From the NCBI RefSeq assembly GCF_001439805.1, contig NZ_JYLK01000019.1:59431-123430 (forward strand): a stretch of 64,000 nucleotides of DNA, given 5' to 3'. Under the pieces are notes generated by a model. The model made no database searches. It was not told the origin of the DNA and was given only the letters and a program-made list of their open reading frames with translations. Source of the stretch: Pseudomonas trivialis. GTDB lineage: Bacteria; Pseudomonadota; Gammaproteobacteria; Pseudomonadales; Pseudomonadaceae. Below are positions 54,736 to 63,487 of this stretch, piece by piece. How positions within the stretch are numbered: the stretch's first letter is position 1; each line of letters begins with the position of its first letter. Both the position numbers and the translations under genes were made by a program.

Positions 54736-55764
54736 TTACTGCGCTGCCCAAGCGTTGAAGCGTTGCTCCAGTTCTTCACCGTGTTCGATCCAGAAATCGG
54801 TATCCACGCCGCGCGCACCTTTCAGGTTGGCGGGCGCGGTGGGCAGATCACCGCGCACCTTGGGGTCGATCTGCGCGATCGCCAAGGTGTTGGTCGGGCC
54901 GTAGGGGATGGTTTCGGCGAACACTTTCTGGTTTTCGGGGCGGTTGGCGAACGCGATGTACTTCTCGGCCAGCGCCTTGTTCTTCGAACCTTTGACGATT
55001 GCCCAGCTGTCCATGTCATAAAGGCTGCCGTTCCAGATGATCGAGAACGGGTGCCCTTCTTTCTGAGCTGCCGTGACGCGCCCGTTATAGGCCGAGGTCA
55101 TGACCACATCACCGGACACCAGCCATTGCATGGGCTGAGCGCCGGCCTCCCACCACTGGATGTTCGCCTTGAGTTCATCGAGCTTCTTGAAGGCACGGTC
55201 TACGCCTTCGGGCGTGGCCAGCACGGTGTAGAGCTGACCTTGTGGAACGCCGTCAGCGAGCAAGGCGATTTCCAGGGTGAACTTGGCACTTTTACGCAGC
55301 GCACGTTTGCCTGGATAAGTTTTCACATCCCAGAAGTCCGCCCACCCGGCAGGTGCCTTGGCGAGTTTTGTCGAATCGTAGGCCAGCACGGTCGACCAGA
55401 TAAAAATGCCTGCGCCGCATTCGCTGGCGGCTGAGTCGATCATCTGTTTCCTGTCACCCAGCTTTGACCAGTCCAGAGGCTCGAACAGCCCTTCACTGCA
55501 ACCACGCACCAGTTCCGGGCTTTCCACCTCGACCACATCCCAGCCGACCTGGCCGGTCTCGACCATGGCCTTGATCTTGGCCATTTCGCCGTTGAACTCG
55601 CCCGCTTCAATATCGACGTTGTTCGCTTTGGAGAAGGGTTGGTAAAACGCTTTTTCCTGGGCCTGCTTATTCAGCCCGCCGAACGACACGACCGTCAGTT
55701 GCTGGGCTTGCACCTGGCTTGCCGCCCCGGCCATCAACGCCAATACCGCAATTTTCTTGAACAT
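54736..55764 (-). CDS. Polyamine-type ABC transporter substrate-binding protein
   Basis: A 342-residue periplasmic binding protein of the PotD/PotF family with signal peptide FKKIAVLALMAGAASQVQA cleaved before QQLTVV. It has TVVSFGGLNKQAQEKAFYQP and DVVEVESPELVRGC near the N-terminus. AAGGAG lies 7 bases before ATG 55764; the frame open above it overlaps the ATPase gene end and is rejected. The ligand is likely a small amine or amino acid, to be processed by the divergent catabolic genes. Confidence 0.9.
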   Translation of the reverse strand: MFKKIAVLALMAGAASQVQAQQLTVVSFGGLNKQAQEKAFYQPFSKANNVDIEAGEFNGEMAKIKAMVETGQVGWDVVEVESPELVRGCSEGLFEPLDWSKLGDRKQMIDSAASECGAGIFIWSTVLAYDSTKLAKAPAGWADFWDVKTYPGKRALRKSAKFTLEIALLADGVPQGQLYTVLATPEGVDRAFKKLDELKANIQWWEAGAQPMQWLVSGDVVMTSAYNGRVTAAQKEGHPFSIIWNGSLYDMDSWAIVKGSKNKALAEKYIAFANRPENQKVFAETIPYGPTNTLAIAQIDPKVRGDLPTAPANLKGARGVDTDFWIEHGEELEQRFNAWAAQ

Positions 55765-55802
55765 GGCAACGCTCCTTAGCAGTGTTTTGAACAACGCTTT
55801 TT

Positions 55803-56894
55803 TTAGTGGTGAACCAAGGGATCGAGCGCACTGGCGTCGTGACTGAACCAACTGACCGGTACTGTATGGCCGGCCAGCCAGTCGTCATGCATGTCCGCGA
55901 TCGGCACTTTTGCGGTGAACGCCTCATGCCCGGCGACGTTGAGCCGCACCCGAACGTGATCGCCCAGGTAGATCAATTCTTCGATACGTCCCGACAGGCT
56001 GTTGGCGCAAGGCGCATTCAATGCAATGCGTTCCGGGCGAATGGACAAGGAAGTGGGCTCGCCGGCACTTAACGCGGTGGTCGCGCGGGCACCCACCTCG
56101 GAACCGTCCGCCAGGCGCACGCGGCATTCAGCGCCGGAAACCGAAACCACGGTGCCCGGCAGTGCATTGTTTTCACCGATGAAATGCGCGACGAACGAGT
56201 TGCAGGGGTGTTCATACAGCGCCCTGGGCGTGTCGATCTGCTGGATCACCCCGTCGTTGAACACCGCGACGCGGTCCGACAGGGTTAGCGCTTCCGCCTG
56301 GTCGTGGGTGACGAACACGACGGTCAACCCCAACTGGCGATGCAGGCGGCGGATTTCGAGTTGCATCTGCTCACGCAGCTGTTTATCCAGCGCGCCCAAC
56401 GGCTCATCCATCAGCACCAGGCTGGGCTCGAACACCAATGCACGTGCCAGCGCGATGCGTTGCTGTTGCCCACCGGAGAGTTGCGCGGGGTAGCGTTGCG
56501 CGAGATGGCCGAGCTGCACCATGTCCAACGCCCGCTTGACCTTCAATTCGATATCGACGGCGCTCATCCGCCGCACTTTCAGCGGAAAGGCCAGGTTCCC
56601 CGCAACCGTCATGTGAGGGAACAGTGCGTAGTTTTGAAACACCATGCCGATGCCGCGCTGATGCGGCGCAACCGTATGTAACGGCTTGCCGTCGAGCAGG
56701 ATTTCACCCTGGGTCGGTGTTTCAAAGCCTGCCAGCATCATCAAGGTGGTGGTTTTTCCGGAGCCCGAAGGCCCGAGCAAGGTCAGGAACTCACCGCGCT
56801 GGATATCGAGGTCAAGCTTCTTGACCACCAACTGTTCGCCGTCATAGCTCTTCTGCACACCTTGAAAGCGTACATAAGGGGGGACACTGCTCAT
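55803..56894 (-). CDS. ABC transporter ATP-binding protein (PotA type)
   Basis: A 363-residue ATPase. Walker A GPSGSGKTT is at 41-49, signature LSGGQQQRIALARAL, Walker B LVLMDEPLGALD and the switch His in VFVTHDQAEAL. A C-terminal TOBE domain (~280-355) is typical of PotA/CUT1 regulators. It is the first gene of the operon ATPase, binding protein, two permeases, etfB, etfA. Its promoter carries the TGATGCATCA palindrome 77 bases above the start. Confidence 0.92.
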   Translation of the reverse strand: MSSVPPYVRFQGVQKSYDGEQLVVKKLDLDIQRGEFLTLLGPSGSGKTTTLMMLAGFETPTQGEILLDGKPLHTVAPHQRGIGMVFQNYALFPHMTVAGNLAFPLKVRRMSAVDIELKVKRALDMVQLGHLAQRYPAQLSGGQQQRIALARALVFEPSLVLMDEPLGALDKQLREQMQLEIRRLHRQLGLTVVFVTHDQAEALTLSDRVAVFNDGVIQQIDTPRALYEHPCNSFVAHFIGENNALPGTVVSVSGAECRVRLADGSEVGARATTALSAGEPTSLSIRPERIALNAPCANSLSGRIEELIYLGDHVRVRLNVAGHEAFTAKVPIADMHDDWLAGHTVPVSWFSHDASALDPLVHH

Positions 56895-56969
56895 GGCTGC
56901 ACCTGCGTCTTATTGTTTTGGAAAAATTGCGTCAGATCACTTGTAGCCATTTTAAGCACACCTCCAATT

Positions 56970-56981
56970 ATGATGCATCAT
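56970..56981. promoter_or_regulatory. Operator ATGATGCATCAT (transporter promoter)
   Basis: Second perfect copy of the 12-bp palindrome, in the 314-base gap between the divergent transporter and catabolic operons. It is on the side next to the ATPase gene. Confidence 0.75.
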
Positions 56982-57164
56982 GTTTTATACTTCACGATAA
57001 AAGCATAATATGTGCCAGATTCGGCGGAGCTGTTGGCCAAGAGGAAAAATCAGCATAGACACGGATGTGCGGCACTCATGCAGTGCGCTGAAGACTGTCG
57101 CGCACTGCATAAGCGCGATCACCGAGGTAAAAAGGAGCTGTTGACAGTACCAAGAGAGTTCAAC

Positions 57165-57176
57165 ATGATGCATCAA
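57165..57176. promoter_or_regulatory. Operator ATGATGCATCAA (catabolic promoter)
   Basis: Third copy: the 10-bp core TGATGCATCA (57166-57175) is perfect. It lies 33 bases before the SDR start, a position where a bound repressor would block transcription start or early elongation. Confidence 0.72.
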
Positions 57177-57208
57177 ACATCACTTAACCGAGACGATCGA
57201 GGATCACC

Positions 57209-57940
57209 ATGAAGAAAACCCTCCTGCTGACAGGTGCGAGCAGAGGCATCGGGCATGCAACGGTTAAATATTTCAATGCGGCCGGCTGGCGCGTGTTCAC
57301 GGCCTCGCGCCAGAGCTGGGCGGCCGAGTGCCCCTGGGCCGATGGCCAGGAGAACCATATCCACCTGGATCTCGAAGACATCGGCAGTATTGAAGCGAGC
57401 ATCGCCCTGATCAAAGAAAAGCTCGGCGACGGCAAGCTGCACGCACTCGTCGATAACGCCGGCATGAGCCCCAAGGGTCCCGAAGGCGGGCGCCTCGGCG
57501 TGCTGGAAACCGATTACGCAACCTGGTTGCAAGTGTTCAACGTCAACCTGTTCTCCACTGCCCTGCTTGCCAGAGGCCTGTTCGCGGAATTGAAGGCGGC
57601 CCAGGGCACCATCATCAATGTGACCTCCATTGCCGGCTCCAGGGTTCACCCGTTTGCCGGGGTCGCGTATGCCACGTCAAAAGCCGCCCTGTCCGCATTG
57701 ACCCGCGAAATGGCCTACGACTACGGCCGCCATGGCATCCGCGTAAACGCTATCGCGCCAGGGGAAATCGACACCTCAATCCTTTCCCCCGGCACCCAGG
57801 ACATCGTCGAGCGCGATATTCCGATGCGGCGGCTCGGCAAGCCCGAAGAAGTCGCTTCCCTGATTCATTTTCTGTGCACCTCGGGCGCCTCCTACATCAA
57901 TGGCTCCGAGATCCAGGTCAATGGTGGTCAGCACGTCTGA
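57209..57940 (+). CDS. Short-chain dehydrogenase/reductase
   Basis: A 243-residue SDR. NAD(P) motif LTGASRGIGHATV near the N-terminus; catalytic Ser, Tyr and Lys in NVTSIAGSR and YATSKAALS; C-terminal GSEIQVNGGQHV. It is the first gene of the + catabolic operon (SDR, ALDH, FAD oxidoreductase). Its place suggests it oxidises or reduces a hydroxy or keto group on the amine-derived carbon chain; the exact substrate is unknown. Confidence 0.88.
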   Translation: MKKTLLLTGASRGIGHATVKYFNAAGWRVFTASRQSWAAECPWADGQENHIHLDLEDIGSIEASIALIKEKLGDGKLHALVDNAGMSPKGPEGGRLGVLETDYATWLQVFNVNLFSTALLARGLFAELKAAQGTIINVTSIAGSRVHPFAGVAYATSKAALSALTREMAYDYGRHGIRVNAIAPGEIDTSILSPGTQDIVERDIPMRRLGKPEEVASLIHFLCTSGASYINGSEIQVNGGQHV

Positions 57941-57982
57941 TCGGTTCCCCCTCTTTTCGTGATGCGTTCAACCGGAGTTTTT

Positions 57983-59434
57983 ATGAAATTGCGTGATGAC
58001 AGTCTGTTCCGCCAACAAGCCTATATAGCCGGGGTCTGGAGCGACGCCGACAACGAACAACGCCTGGCCGTGAATAATCCGGCGACGGGCGAAACCCTCG
58101 GCCATGTGCCGAAAATGGGCGCCGCCGAAACACGCCGCGCCATCGAAGCTGCCGAGCAGGCACTGCCGGCCTGGCGTGCACGCACCGCCAAGGACCGCGC
58201 CACCGTGCTGCGTCGATGGTTTGACCTGATCATCGCCAACCAGGACGACCTGGCCTGCCTGATGACACTGGAACAGGGTAAACCCCTGGCCGAAGCCAAA
58301 GGCGAAATCGCCTACGCCGCATCGTTCATCGAATGGTTTGCCGAGGAAGGCAAGCGCGTCTATGGCGACATCATTCCAGGCCACCAACCGGACAAACGCC
58401 TGCTGGTCATCAAACAGCCTATCGGCGTGACTGCCGCGATTACGCCGTGGAATTTTCCATGCGCCATGATCACGCGCAAGGCAGGCCCGGCGTTGGCCGC
58501 CGGCTGCACCATGGTGATCAAGCCGGCGAGCCAGACGCCCTTCTCGGCATTGGCCCTGGCTGAACTGGCCTCCCGCGCCGGCATTCCTGATGGCGTGCTC
58601 AGCGTGGTGACCGGTTCTGCGGCGCACATCGGCGCAGAACTGACCAGCAACCCAATTGTGCGCAAACTGTCATTCACCGGATCGACCGAGATTGGTCGTC
58701 AGTTGATGGCCGAATGCGCCCAGGACATCAAGAAGGTTTCGCTTGAGCTCGGCGGCAACTCGCCGTTCATCGTGTTTGAAGACGCGGACCTAGATGCGGC
58801 CGTCGAAGGCGCCTTGTCGTCCAAATACCGCAACGCCGGGCAAACCTGCGTCTGCGCCAACCGTCTGTATATTCACGACAGCGTCTACGATGCCTTCGCC
58901 GAAAAACTACAGGCCGCCGTCGCCAAGCTGCGTCTTGGCAATGGCCTGGACGAAGGCATCACGACCGGCCCGCTGATCGATGAAAAGGCCGTGCAGAAAG
59001 TTCAGGAACATATTGCCGATGCCATCCTCAAGGGTGCACGGGTGATTCAGGGAGGCAAGCCCCATACCCTGGGCGGCAACTTCTTCGAACCGACCATCAT
59101 GGTGGATGTGCCCAAGACCGCCCTGGTCGCACGCGAAGAAACCTTTGGCCCCCTGGCTCCGCTGTTCCGTTTCACCAGCGAAGCGGACGTTGTTGCGCAG
59201 GCCAATGACACCGAGTTCGGCCTGGCGGCGTATTTCTTCGCACGCGACCTGTCGCGGGTGTTCCGCGTAGCCGAAGCGCTTGAATACGGGATCATCGGCA
59301 TCAACACCGGGATTATCTCGACTGAAACCGCGCCTTTCGGCGGTATGAAAGCGTCCGGCCTGGGTCGTGAAGGTTCCAAATACGGCATCGATGATTACCT
59401 GGAAATCAAATACATGTGCCTGGGCGGCATCTGA
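57983..59434 (+). CDS. NAD(P)-dependent succinate-semialdehyde-type dehydrogenase
   Basis: A 483-residue ALDH of the GabD/DavD type. Catalytic Cys289 is in AGQTCVCANR and general-base Glu255 in VSLELGGNSPF; the C-terminus (GLGREGSKYGIDDYLEIKY) is typical of GabD. It oxidises an omega-oxo acid such as succinate or glutarate semialdehyde, the product expected from the aminotransferase of this island. The start is ATG 57983, with GGAG 6 bases upstream. Confidence 0.92.
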   Translation: MKLRDDSLFRQQAYIAGVWSDADNEQRLAVNNPATGETLGHVPKMGAAETRRAIEAAEQALPAWRARTAKDRATVLRRWFDLIIANQDDLACLMTLEQGKPLAEAKGEIAYAASFIEWFAEEGKRVYGDIIPGHQPDKRLLVIKQPIGVTAAITPWNFPCAMITRKAGPALAAGCTMVIKPASQTPFSALALAELASRAGIPDGVLSVVTGSAAHIGAELTSNPIVRKLSFTGSTEIGRQLMAECAQDIKKVSLELGGNSPFIVFEDADLDAAVEGALSSKYRNAGQTCVCANRLYIHDSVYDAFAEKLQAAVAKLRLGNGLDEGITTGPLIDEKAVQKVQEHIADAILKGARVIQGGKPHTLGGNFFEPTIMVDVPKTALVAREETFGPLAPLFRFTSEADVVAQANDTEFGLAAYFFARDLSRVFRVAEALEYGIIGINTGIISTETAPFGGMKASGLGREGSKYGIDDYLEIKYMCLGGI

Positions 59435-59454
59435 GACTTTGAAGGAGTCGTGAC

Positions 59455-60585
59455 GTGAGTGTGGATATTGATTGCGTAGTCGTAGGCGCTGGCGTGGTAG
59501 GGCTTGCCGTGGCACGCGAAATGGCCCGGGCCGGCCATGAAGTGCTGGTGATAGAAGCTGGCGAGGCAATCGGTATTGGCACGAGTTCGCGCAACTCGGA
59601 GGTCATTCACGCGGGGATCTATTACCCGCCCGGCAGCCTGAAAGCCAGATTGTGCGTCGAGGGTCGACACGCCCTCTACGCGTACTGCCTCAGCCATGGG
59701 GTCGATACGCGCAGAACCGGAAAGTTGATCGTTGCCAACACTGACGCGCAGGTCGCTCAGTTGGAATCTTTGCTCAAGCGCGGGCTTGAAAACGGTGTGG
59801 ATGATTTACGCCTGCTTGAGCGCAGCCAGGCCACTGCACTGGAGCCCGCGCTTGAATGCATCGCGGCGTTGTATTCGCCGTCCACCGGCATCGTCGACTC
59901 CCATGCGCTGATGCTGGCGCTGCAAGGAGATGCCGAAGCGGCCGGCACTAGTGTCGCGTTTCACGCGCCACTAATCGGAGCCAAAGTCATAGCGGACGGT
60001 TTTTTGCTGGACATCGGCGGGGAGTCGCCCATGCAGCTCTCCTGTCGCAGGCTGATCAATTCGGCGGGGCTTCATGCGCCGGCACTGGCAAGGTTCATCG
60101 AAGGGTTGGAGCCAGACAAGGTGCCACGCGACTATTTGTGCAAGGGCAGTTACTTCAGCGTTTCAAAGCGCGTGCCCTTCACGCACCTGATCTACCCGGC
60201 ACCGGAATCAGATGGTCTGGGCGTACACATGACGGTCGACCTGGGTGGCCAGGCACGCTTTGGCCCGGACACCGAATGGGTCCACACCGAGGACTACCAG
60301 GTCGATCCGGCACGCGCAGACGGTTTCTATTCGGCCATCCGCAGCTACTGGCCCGATTTGCCGGATGACAGCCTGCAACCGGGCTACAGCGGGATTCGTC
60401 CAAAAATCTCGCCACCGGGCGAGCCGGCCAGCGATTTTGTGATCAGCAGCCAGCGCGAGCATGGTGTACCGGGACTGATCAATTTGTTCGGTATTGAGTC
60501 ACCGGGCCTGACGTCGTGCCTGGCCCTTGCGAATCATGTACGAACGCTGATTGAGTCAGAGACGCCGCTCCCATCGCACGACTGA
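59455..60585 (+). CDS. LhgO-like FAD-dependent oxidoreductase
   Basis: A 376-residue DAO-fold flavoprotein. The FAD motif is VVVGAGVVGLAVAREMA near the N-terminus. SSRNSEVIHAGIYYPPGSLK and the C-terminal INLFGIESPGLTSCLALA are hallmarks of the L-2-hydroxyglutarate dehydrogenase family. It starts at GTG 59455, with AAGGAG upstream, 20 bases after the ALDH stop. It would oxidise a 2-hydroxy acid; the linked etfAB suggests ETF as electron acceptor. No csiD-type hydroxylase is nearby, so the usual glutarate route is incomplete and the substrate may differ. Confidence 0.88.
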   Translation: MSVDIDCVVVGAGVVGLAVAREMARAGHEVLVIEAGEAIGIGTSSRNSEVIHAGIYYPPGSLKARLCVEGRHALYAYCLSHGVDTRRTGKLIVANTDAQVAQLESLLKRGLENGVDDLRLLERSQATALEPALECIAALYSPSTGIVDSHALMLALQGDAEAAGTSVAFHAPLIGAKVIADGFLLDIGGESPMQLSCRRLINSAGLHAPALARFIEGLEPDKVPRDYLCKGSYFSVSKRVPFTHLIYPAPESDGLGVHMTVDLGGQARFGPDTEWVHTEDYQVDPARADGFYSAIRSYWPDLPDDSLQPGYSGIRPKISPPGEPASDFVISSQREHGVPGLINLFGIESPGLTSCLALANHVRTLIESETPLPSHD

Positions 60586-60645
60586 ATTTCCCCTGCCATG
60601 TCGGCAAGGCCTCGCCCTCCCCCCCATTACAGATGAGCATTGCCG

Positions 60646-62523
60646 ATGAAATTCAGTCATAAGATATTGCTGGCCGCCGTCTCGGTCGTCACACTGGCGT
60701 TTGCTGCCTTTTCGACTTACAGCGTGCAGCTTCAAGAACGCTACATCATGAACACTCTGCAGGCGCGCTTGAGCGATAGCGGCCAAAGCACCGCCAACCA
60801 TGTGCAAAGTTGGTTCGAAGGGCGCTTGCTGATGATTCAGAACCTGAGCCAGAACATCGATCTGGATCCGCGTCCGGAACATATCAAAGCGCTGATCTCG
60901 CAAAAGGCCCTGGCGGGTGAGTTTCTGCAGAACTTCATCGGTTTGGCCGACGGTAGCGTGGTCATGGAACCGGTGACCGCCCTGCCCGCCCAATACGACC
61001 CACGCACCCGCCCCTGGTACAAAGACACGGCGACGAGTAACACGCTGAACCTGAGCGAGCCCTACGTCAGCCAGTCCACCCAACAACTGGTGCTTTCAAT
61101 CAATACGCCGTTGAACAGCGATGGCAAACTGATTGGCGTCGCCAGCGGTGACCTTAGCCTGGATGCCTTGACCAAAATGATCGGCGGCCTGGACCTCAGT
61201 GGGCTGGGCTATGCCTTTATGGTGAACGCCCAGGGCAAGATCCTGGTCAGCCCAAACCGTGACCATTTGATGAAAACCCTCGCTGAGGTCTATGGCGACC
61301 ACCCTCCCCAACTGGAGCACCCCTTTAACACCGTCATGCTCGATGGCCGTGAACAGATCATAGGTTTTACCCCGATTCGCGGGCTCTCGGGCGCGCAGTG
61401 GTATATCGGCATCTCCATCGATCATGATAAGGCGTATGCGGCCCTGGGCGAGTTGCGCAAGTCTGCCGTGTTGGCAACGCTCATCACCGTCGCCATCATC
61501 GTTGGTTTGCTCGGCAGCCTGATGCACGTCCTGATGAGGCCCCTGCGAACCCTGGGCAAAGCGATGCAAACGGTCGCCGAGGGTGAAGGTGACCTGACCT
61601 TGCGCCTGTCCGCGCAAAGCCGCGACGAATTTGGTACCGTCGCGCAATCCTTCAATACCTTTGTCGAGCGAATCCATCGCTCGATGCTCGAAGTCGCCTC
61701 CACCACTCGGCATCTGAATCAGATGGTCGAACAGGTGCACAGCAGTTCCGTCGTGTCGCTGAGCAGTTGCGACGAACAGAACCAGCGCAGCAACAGCATC
61801 GCCACCTCGCTCAATGAGCTGGGCGCCACCGCCCAGGAAATCGCCAGGAATGCCTCCTCCGCCTCCGTGCAGGCGTCGACGGCAAAATCCCAGGCGATGG
61901 AAGGCCAGGTCGTCCTGACCAAGACACTTGCAGCGATCAACGAGCTGTCCGAAAAAATACACACTGCTTCCGGCCGGCTCGAAGTCCTGAATGGCAGGAC
62001 TGTCGACATTGGCAGGATCCTCGAAGTCATCAAAAGCATCTCCCAACAAACCAACCTGCTGGCGTTGAACGCAGCCATCGAAGCCGCCCGTGCGGGAGAA
62101 GCCGGCCGCGGCTTCGCCGTCGTCGCCGACGAGGTCCGAAGCCTTGCCCACAGGACACAGTCTTCGGCAGAGGAAATCCAGCAAATGATTGAAGAACTTC
62201 AATCGGATTCCCGCTCCTCCGTGACCACCATGGATGAAAGCCAGCAGTACAGCGCGCAGAGTATTTCGATCGCCACGCAAGCCGGTGAACGTTTTGATGC
62301 GGTGACCCAGGGCATCACGCTCATAGATGGCGTGAACCAGTCAGTGGCGGCCGCGACCGAGGAGCAGACGTCGGTGATCGAGTTGCTCAACGTTGACATC
62401 GTTGAGATCAACACGCTCAACGGCCAATCCGTCGACAGCCTGAATGCCACGCTGGCGGCCTGTGAACAATTGCAGTTGCAGTTCTCCGGCCTGTCTCAGC
62501 TCGTTGGTTCTTTTCGGGTGTAA
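60646..62523 (+). CDS. Methyl-accepting chemotaxis protein with dCACHE sensor
   Basis: A 625-residue chemoreceptor: TM1 ~7-27, a double-CACHE periplasmic sensor ~30-275, TM2 ~280-303, HAMP, and a signalling domain with tip QQTNLLALNAAIEAARAGE. The sensor has the R-x-W-Y element (DPRTRPWYKD) of amino-acid/amine-binding dCACHE domains, but the later Asp of the PYxD consensus is replaced (EPYVSQS). Ligand choice may therefore differ from PctA-type receptors. It starts 60 bases after the catabolic operon, suggesting attraction to the compound that island degrades. The start is ATG 60646. Confidence 0.92.
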   Translation: MKFSHKILLAAVSVVTLAFAAFSTYSVQLQERYIMNTLQARLSDSGQSTANHVQSWFEGRLLMIQNLSQNIDLDPRPEHIKALISQKALAGEFLQNFIGLADGSVVMEPVTALPAQYDPRTRPWYKDTATSNTLNLSEPYVSQSTQQLVLSINTPLNSDGKLIGVASGDLSLDALTKMIGGLDLSGLGYAFMVNAQGKILVSPNRDHLMKTLAEVYGDHPPQLEHPFNTVMLDGREQIIGFTPIRGLSGAQWYIGISIDHDKAYAALGELRKSAVLATLITVAIIVGLLGSLMHVLMRPLRTLGKAMQTVAEGEGDLTLRLSAQSRDEFGTVAQSFNTFVERIHRSMLEVASTTRHLNQMVEQVHSSSVVSLSSCDEQNQRSNSIATSLNELGATAQEIARNASSASVQASTAKSQAMEGQVVLTKTLAAINELSEKIHTASGRLEVLNGRTVDIGRILEVIKSISQQTNLLALNAAIEAARAGEAGRGFAVVADEVRSLAHRTQSSAEEIQQMIEELQSDSRSSVTTMDESQQYSAQSISIATQAGERFDAVTQGITLIDGVNQSVAAATEEQTSVIELLNVDIVEINTLNGQSVDSLNATLAACEQLQLQFSGLSQLVGSFRV

Positions 62524-62715
62524 GAGTGGCGTGGAGGAACAGCATCTGGTGGAGCTGGAATCTGAGCAACAGATTACGCCCAATGACATCAAGGCGACGT
62601 TCGGATCGGCTGCCACTCAGTTGCGAAATGCGCGCCTGGGTATGCGGCTTTTATGAACCCGGTGCTCAATACAAACATGACTAACTGAGTATGGGTTAAA
62701 TCAGCTACGCTCGGC

Positions 62716-63147
62716 TCACACGCTCAGAGTACTTTCTGCCAGGACTACAAGTGCATGTAGGACGTCAGGAAAGTCGGATGACACTTGCGCACAGATATCC
62801 TCGGCATCCTCTCCCGTGACATCAATCGAATAGACGATTGAGTGGTTTCCATTCGGGAGCGCAATGATTTCGTGCTTGACGCGAACGGTTACATCGCCAA
62901 GCACGGTTTCATCCGTAAACCCAATCGGCGCATTGACCTCGACCAGTTGCGACTTGATAACCTGCTGGTCAGGCAACACCATGGTCATCCATACACCTTG
63001 GATGAACGGGCCTTCAAGCACGCATGAATAGACGCCCGCGTTCCAGTCCTTCCATAGCTGAACGTCTTCAAAAAAAGCCCAGACTGTCGCCGCAGATGCG
63101 CTGGTTTCGTGACTATATGAAGCACTGGCTTGAATGGGACTGGACAT
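62716..63147 (-). CDS. SRPBCC-family (START-like) protein
   Basis: A 143-residue protein with the Bet v1/START-like pattern: SASAATVWAFFEDVQLWKDW at the N-terminus and a C-terminal long helix (ALVVLAESTL). Such proteins bind hydrophobic ligands in a deep cavity or act as polyketide-cyclase-like enzymes. It stands alone between the chemoreceptor and the IS1182 element. The ligand is unknown. Confidence 0.75.
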   Translation of the reverse strand: MSSPIQASASYSHETSASAATVWAFFEDVQLWKDWNAGVYSCVLEGPFIQGVWMTMVLPDQQVIKSQLVEVNAPIGFTDETVLGDVTVRVKHEIIALPNGNHSIVYSIDVTGEDAEDICAQVSSDFPDVLHALVVLAESTLSV

Positions 63148-63487
63148 GTCAATTCCATTTTTTTAAGTGAGCTTATCCTAAACACACATATACTAATTAT
63201 CAACTTCGTATACGCATGAGGAAGCGAGCCAGCCGGCGCTATTTGACCCTTCAGCGACGATGAGAGGTTCTCGCTAATATGTAAGCAAGCTGAGGGCTGG
63301 GGTTCTCTGCGAAGGGCAGCTTTCGGCCGATTCTGTTGGAAAAGTCGGATTTTCAAATGGCCTGAACTCAGGCACGACCACCACCGGAGAACCTACTCAC
63401 CACATTGAGTGGTTTTTCGGCCCTTCGGTAACCTTTGCTGCTCTGTTATTGGGCTAATTTGAGGTTTTTTGCTTGGTGCAGGCGCCC
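63148..63487. other. Gene-free segment containing the IS1182 terminus
   Basis: No supported gene. From about 63316 the sequence (GGCAGCTTTCGGCCGATTCT) looks like the end of the IS1182-family element whose transposase gene starts to appear at 63488. A similar end occurs at 45188. Confidence 0.5.

Noticed and set aside
62524..62715. Short + frame after the dCACHE receptor (EEQHLVELESEQQITPND)
   Set aside because: Fewer than 45 codons after the stop, no ribosome site and no family; possibly a decayed tail but not supportable.
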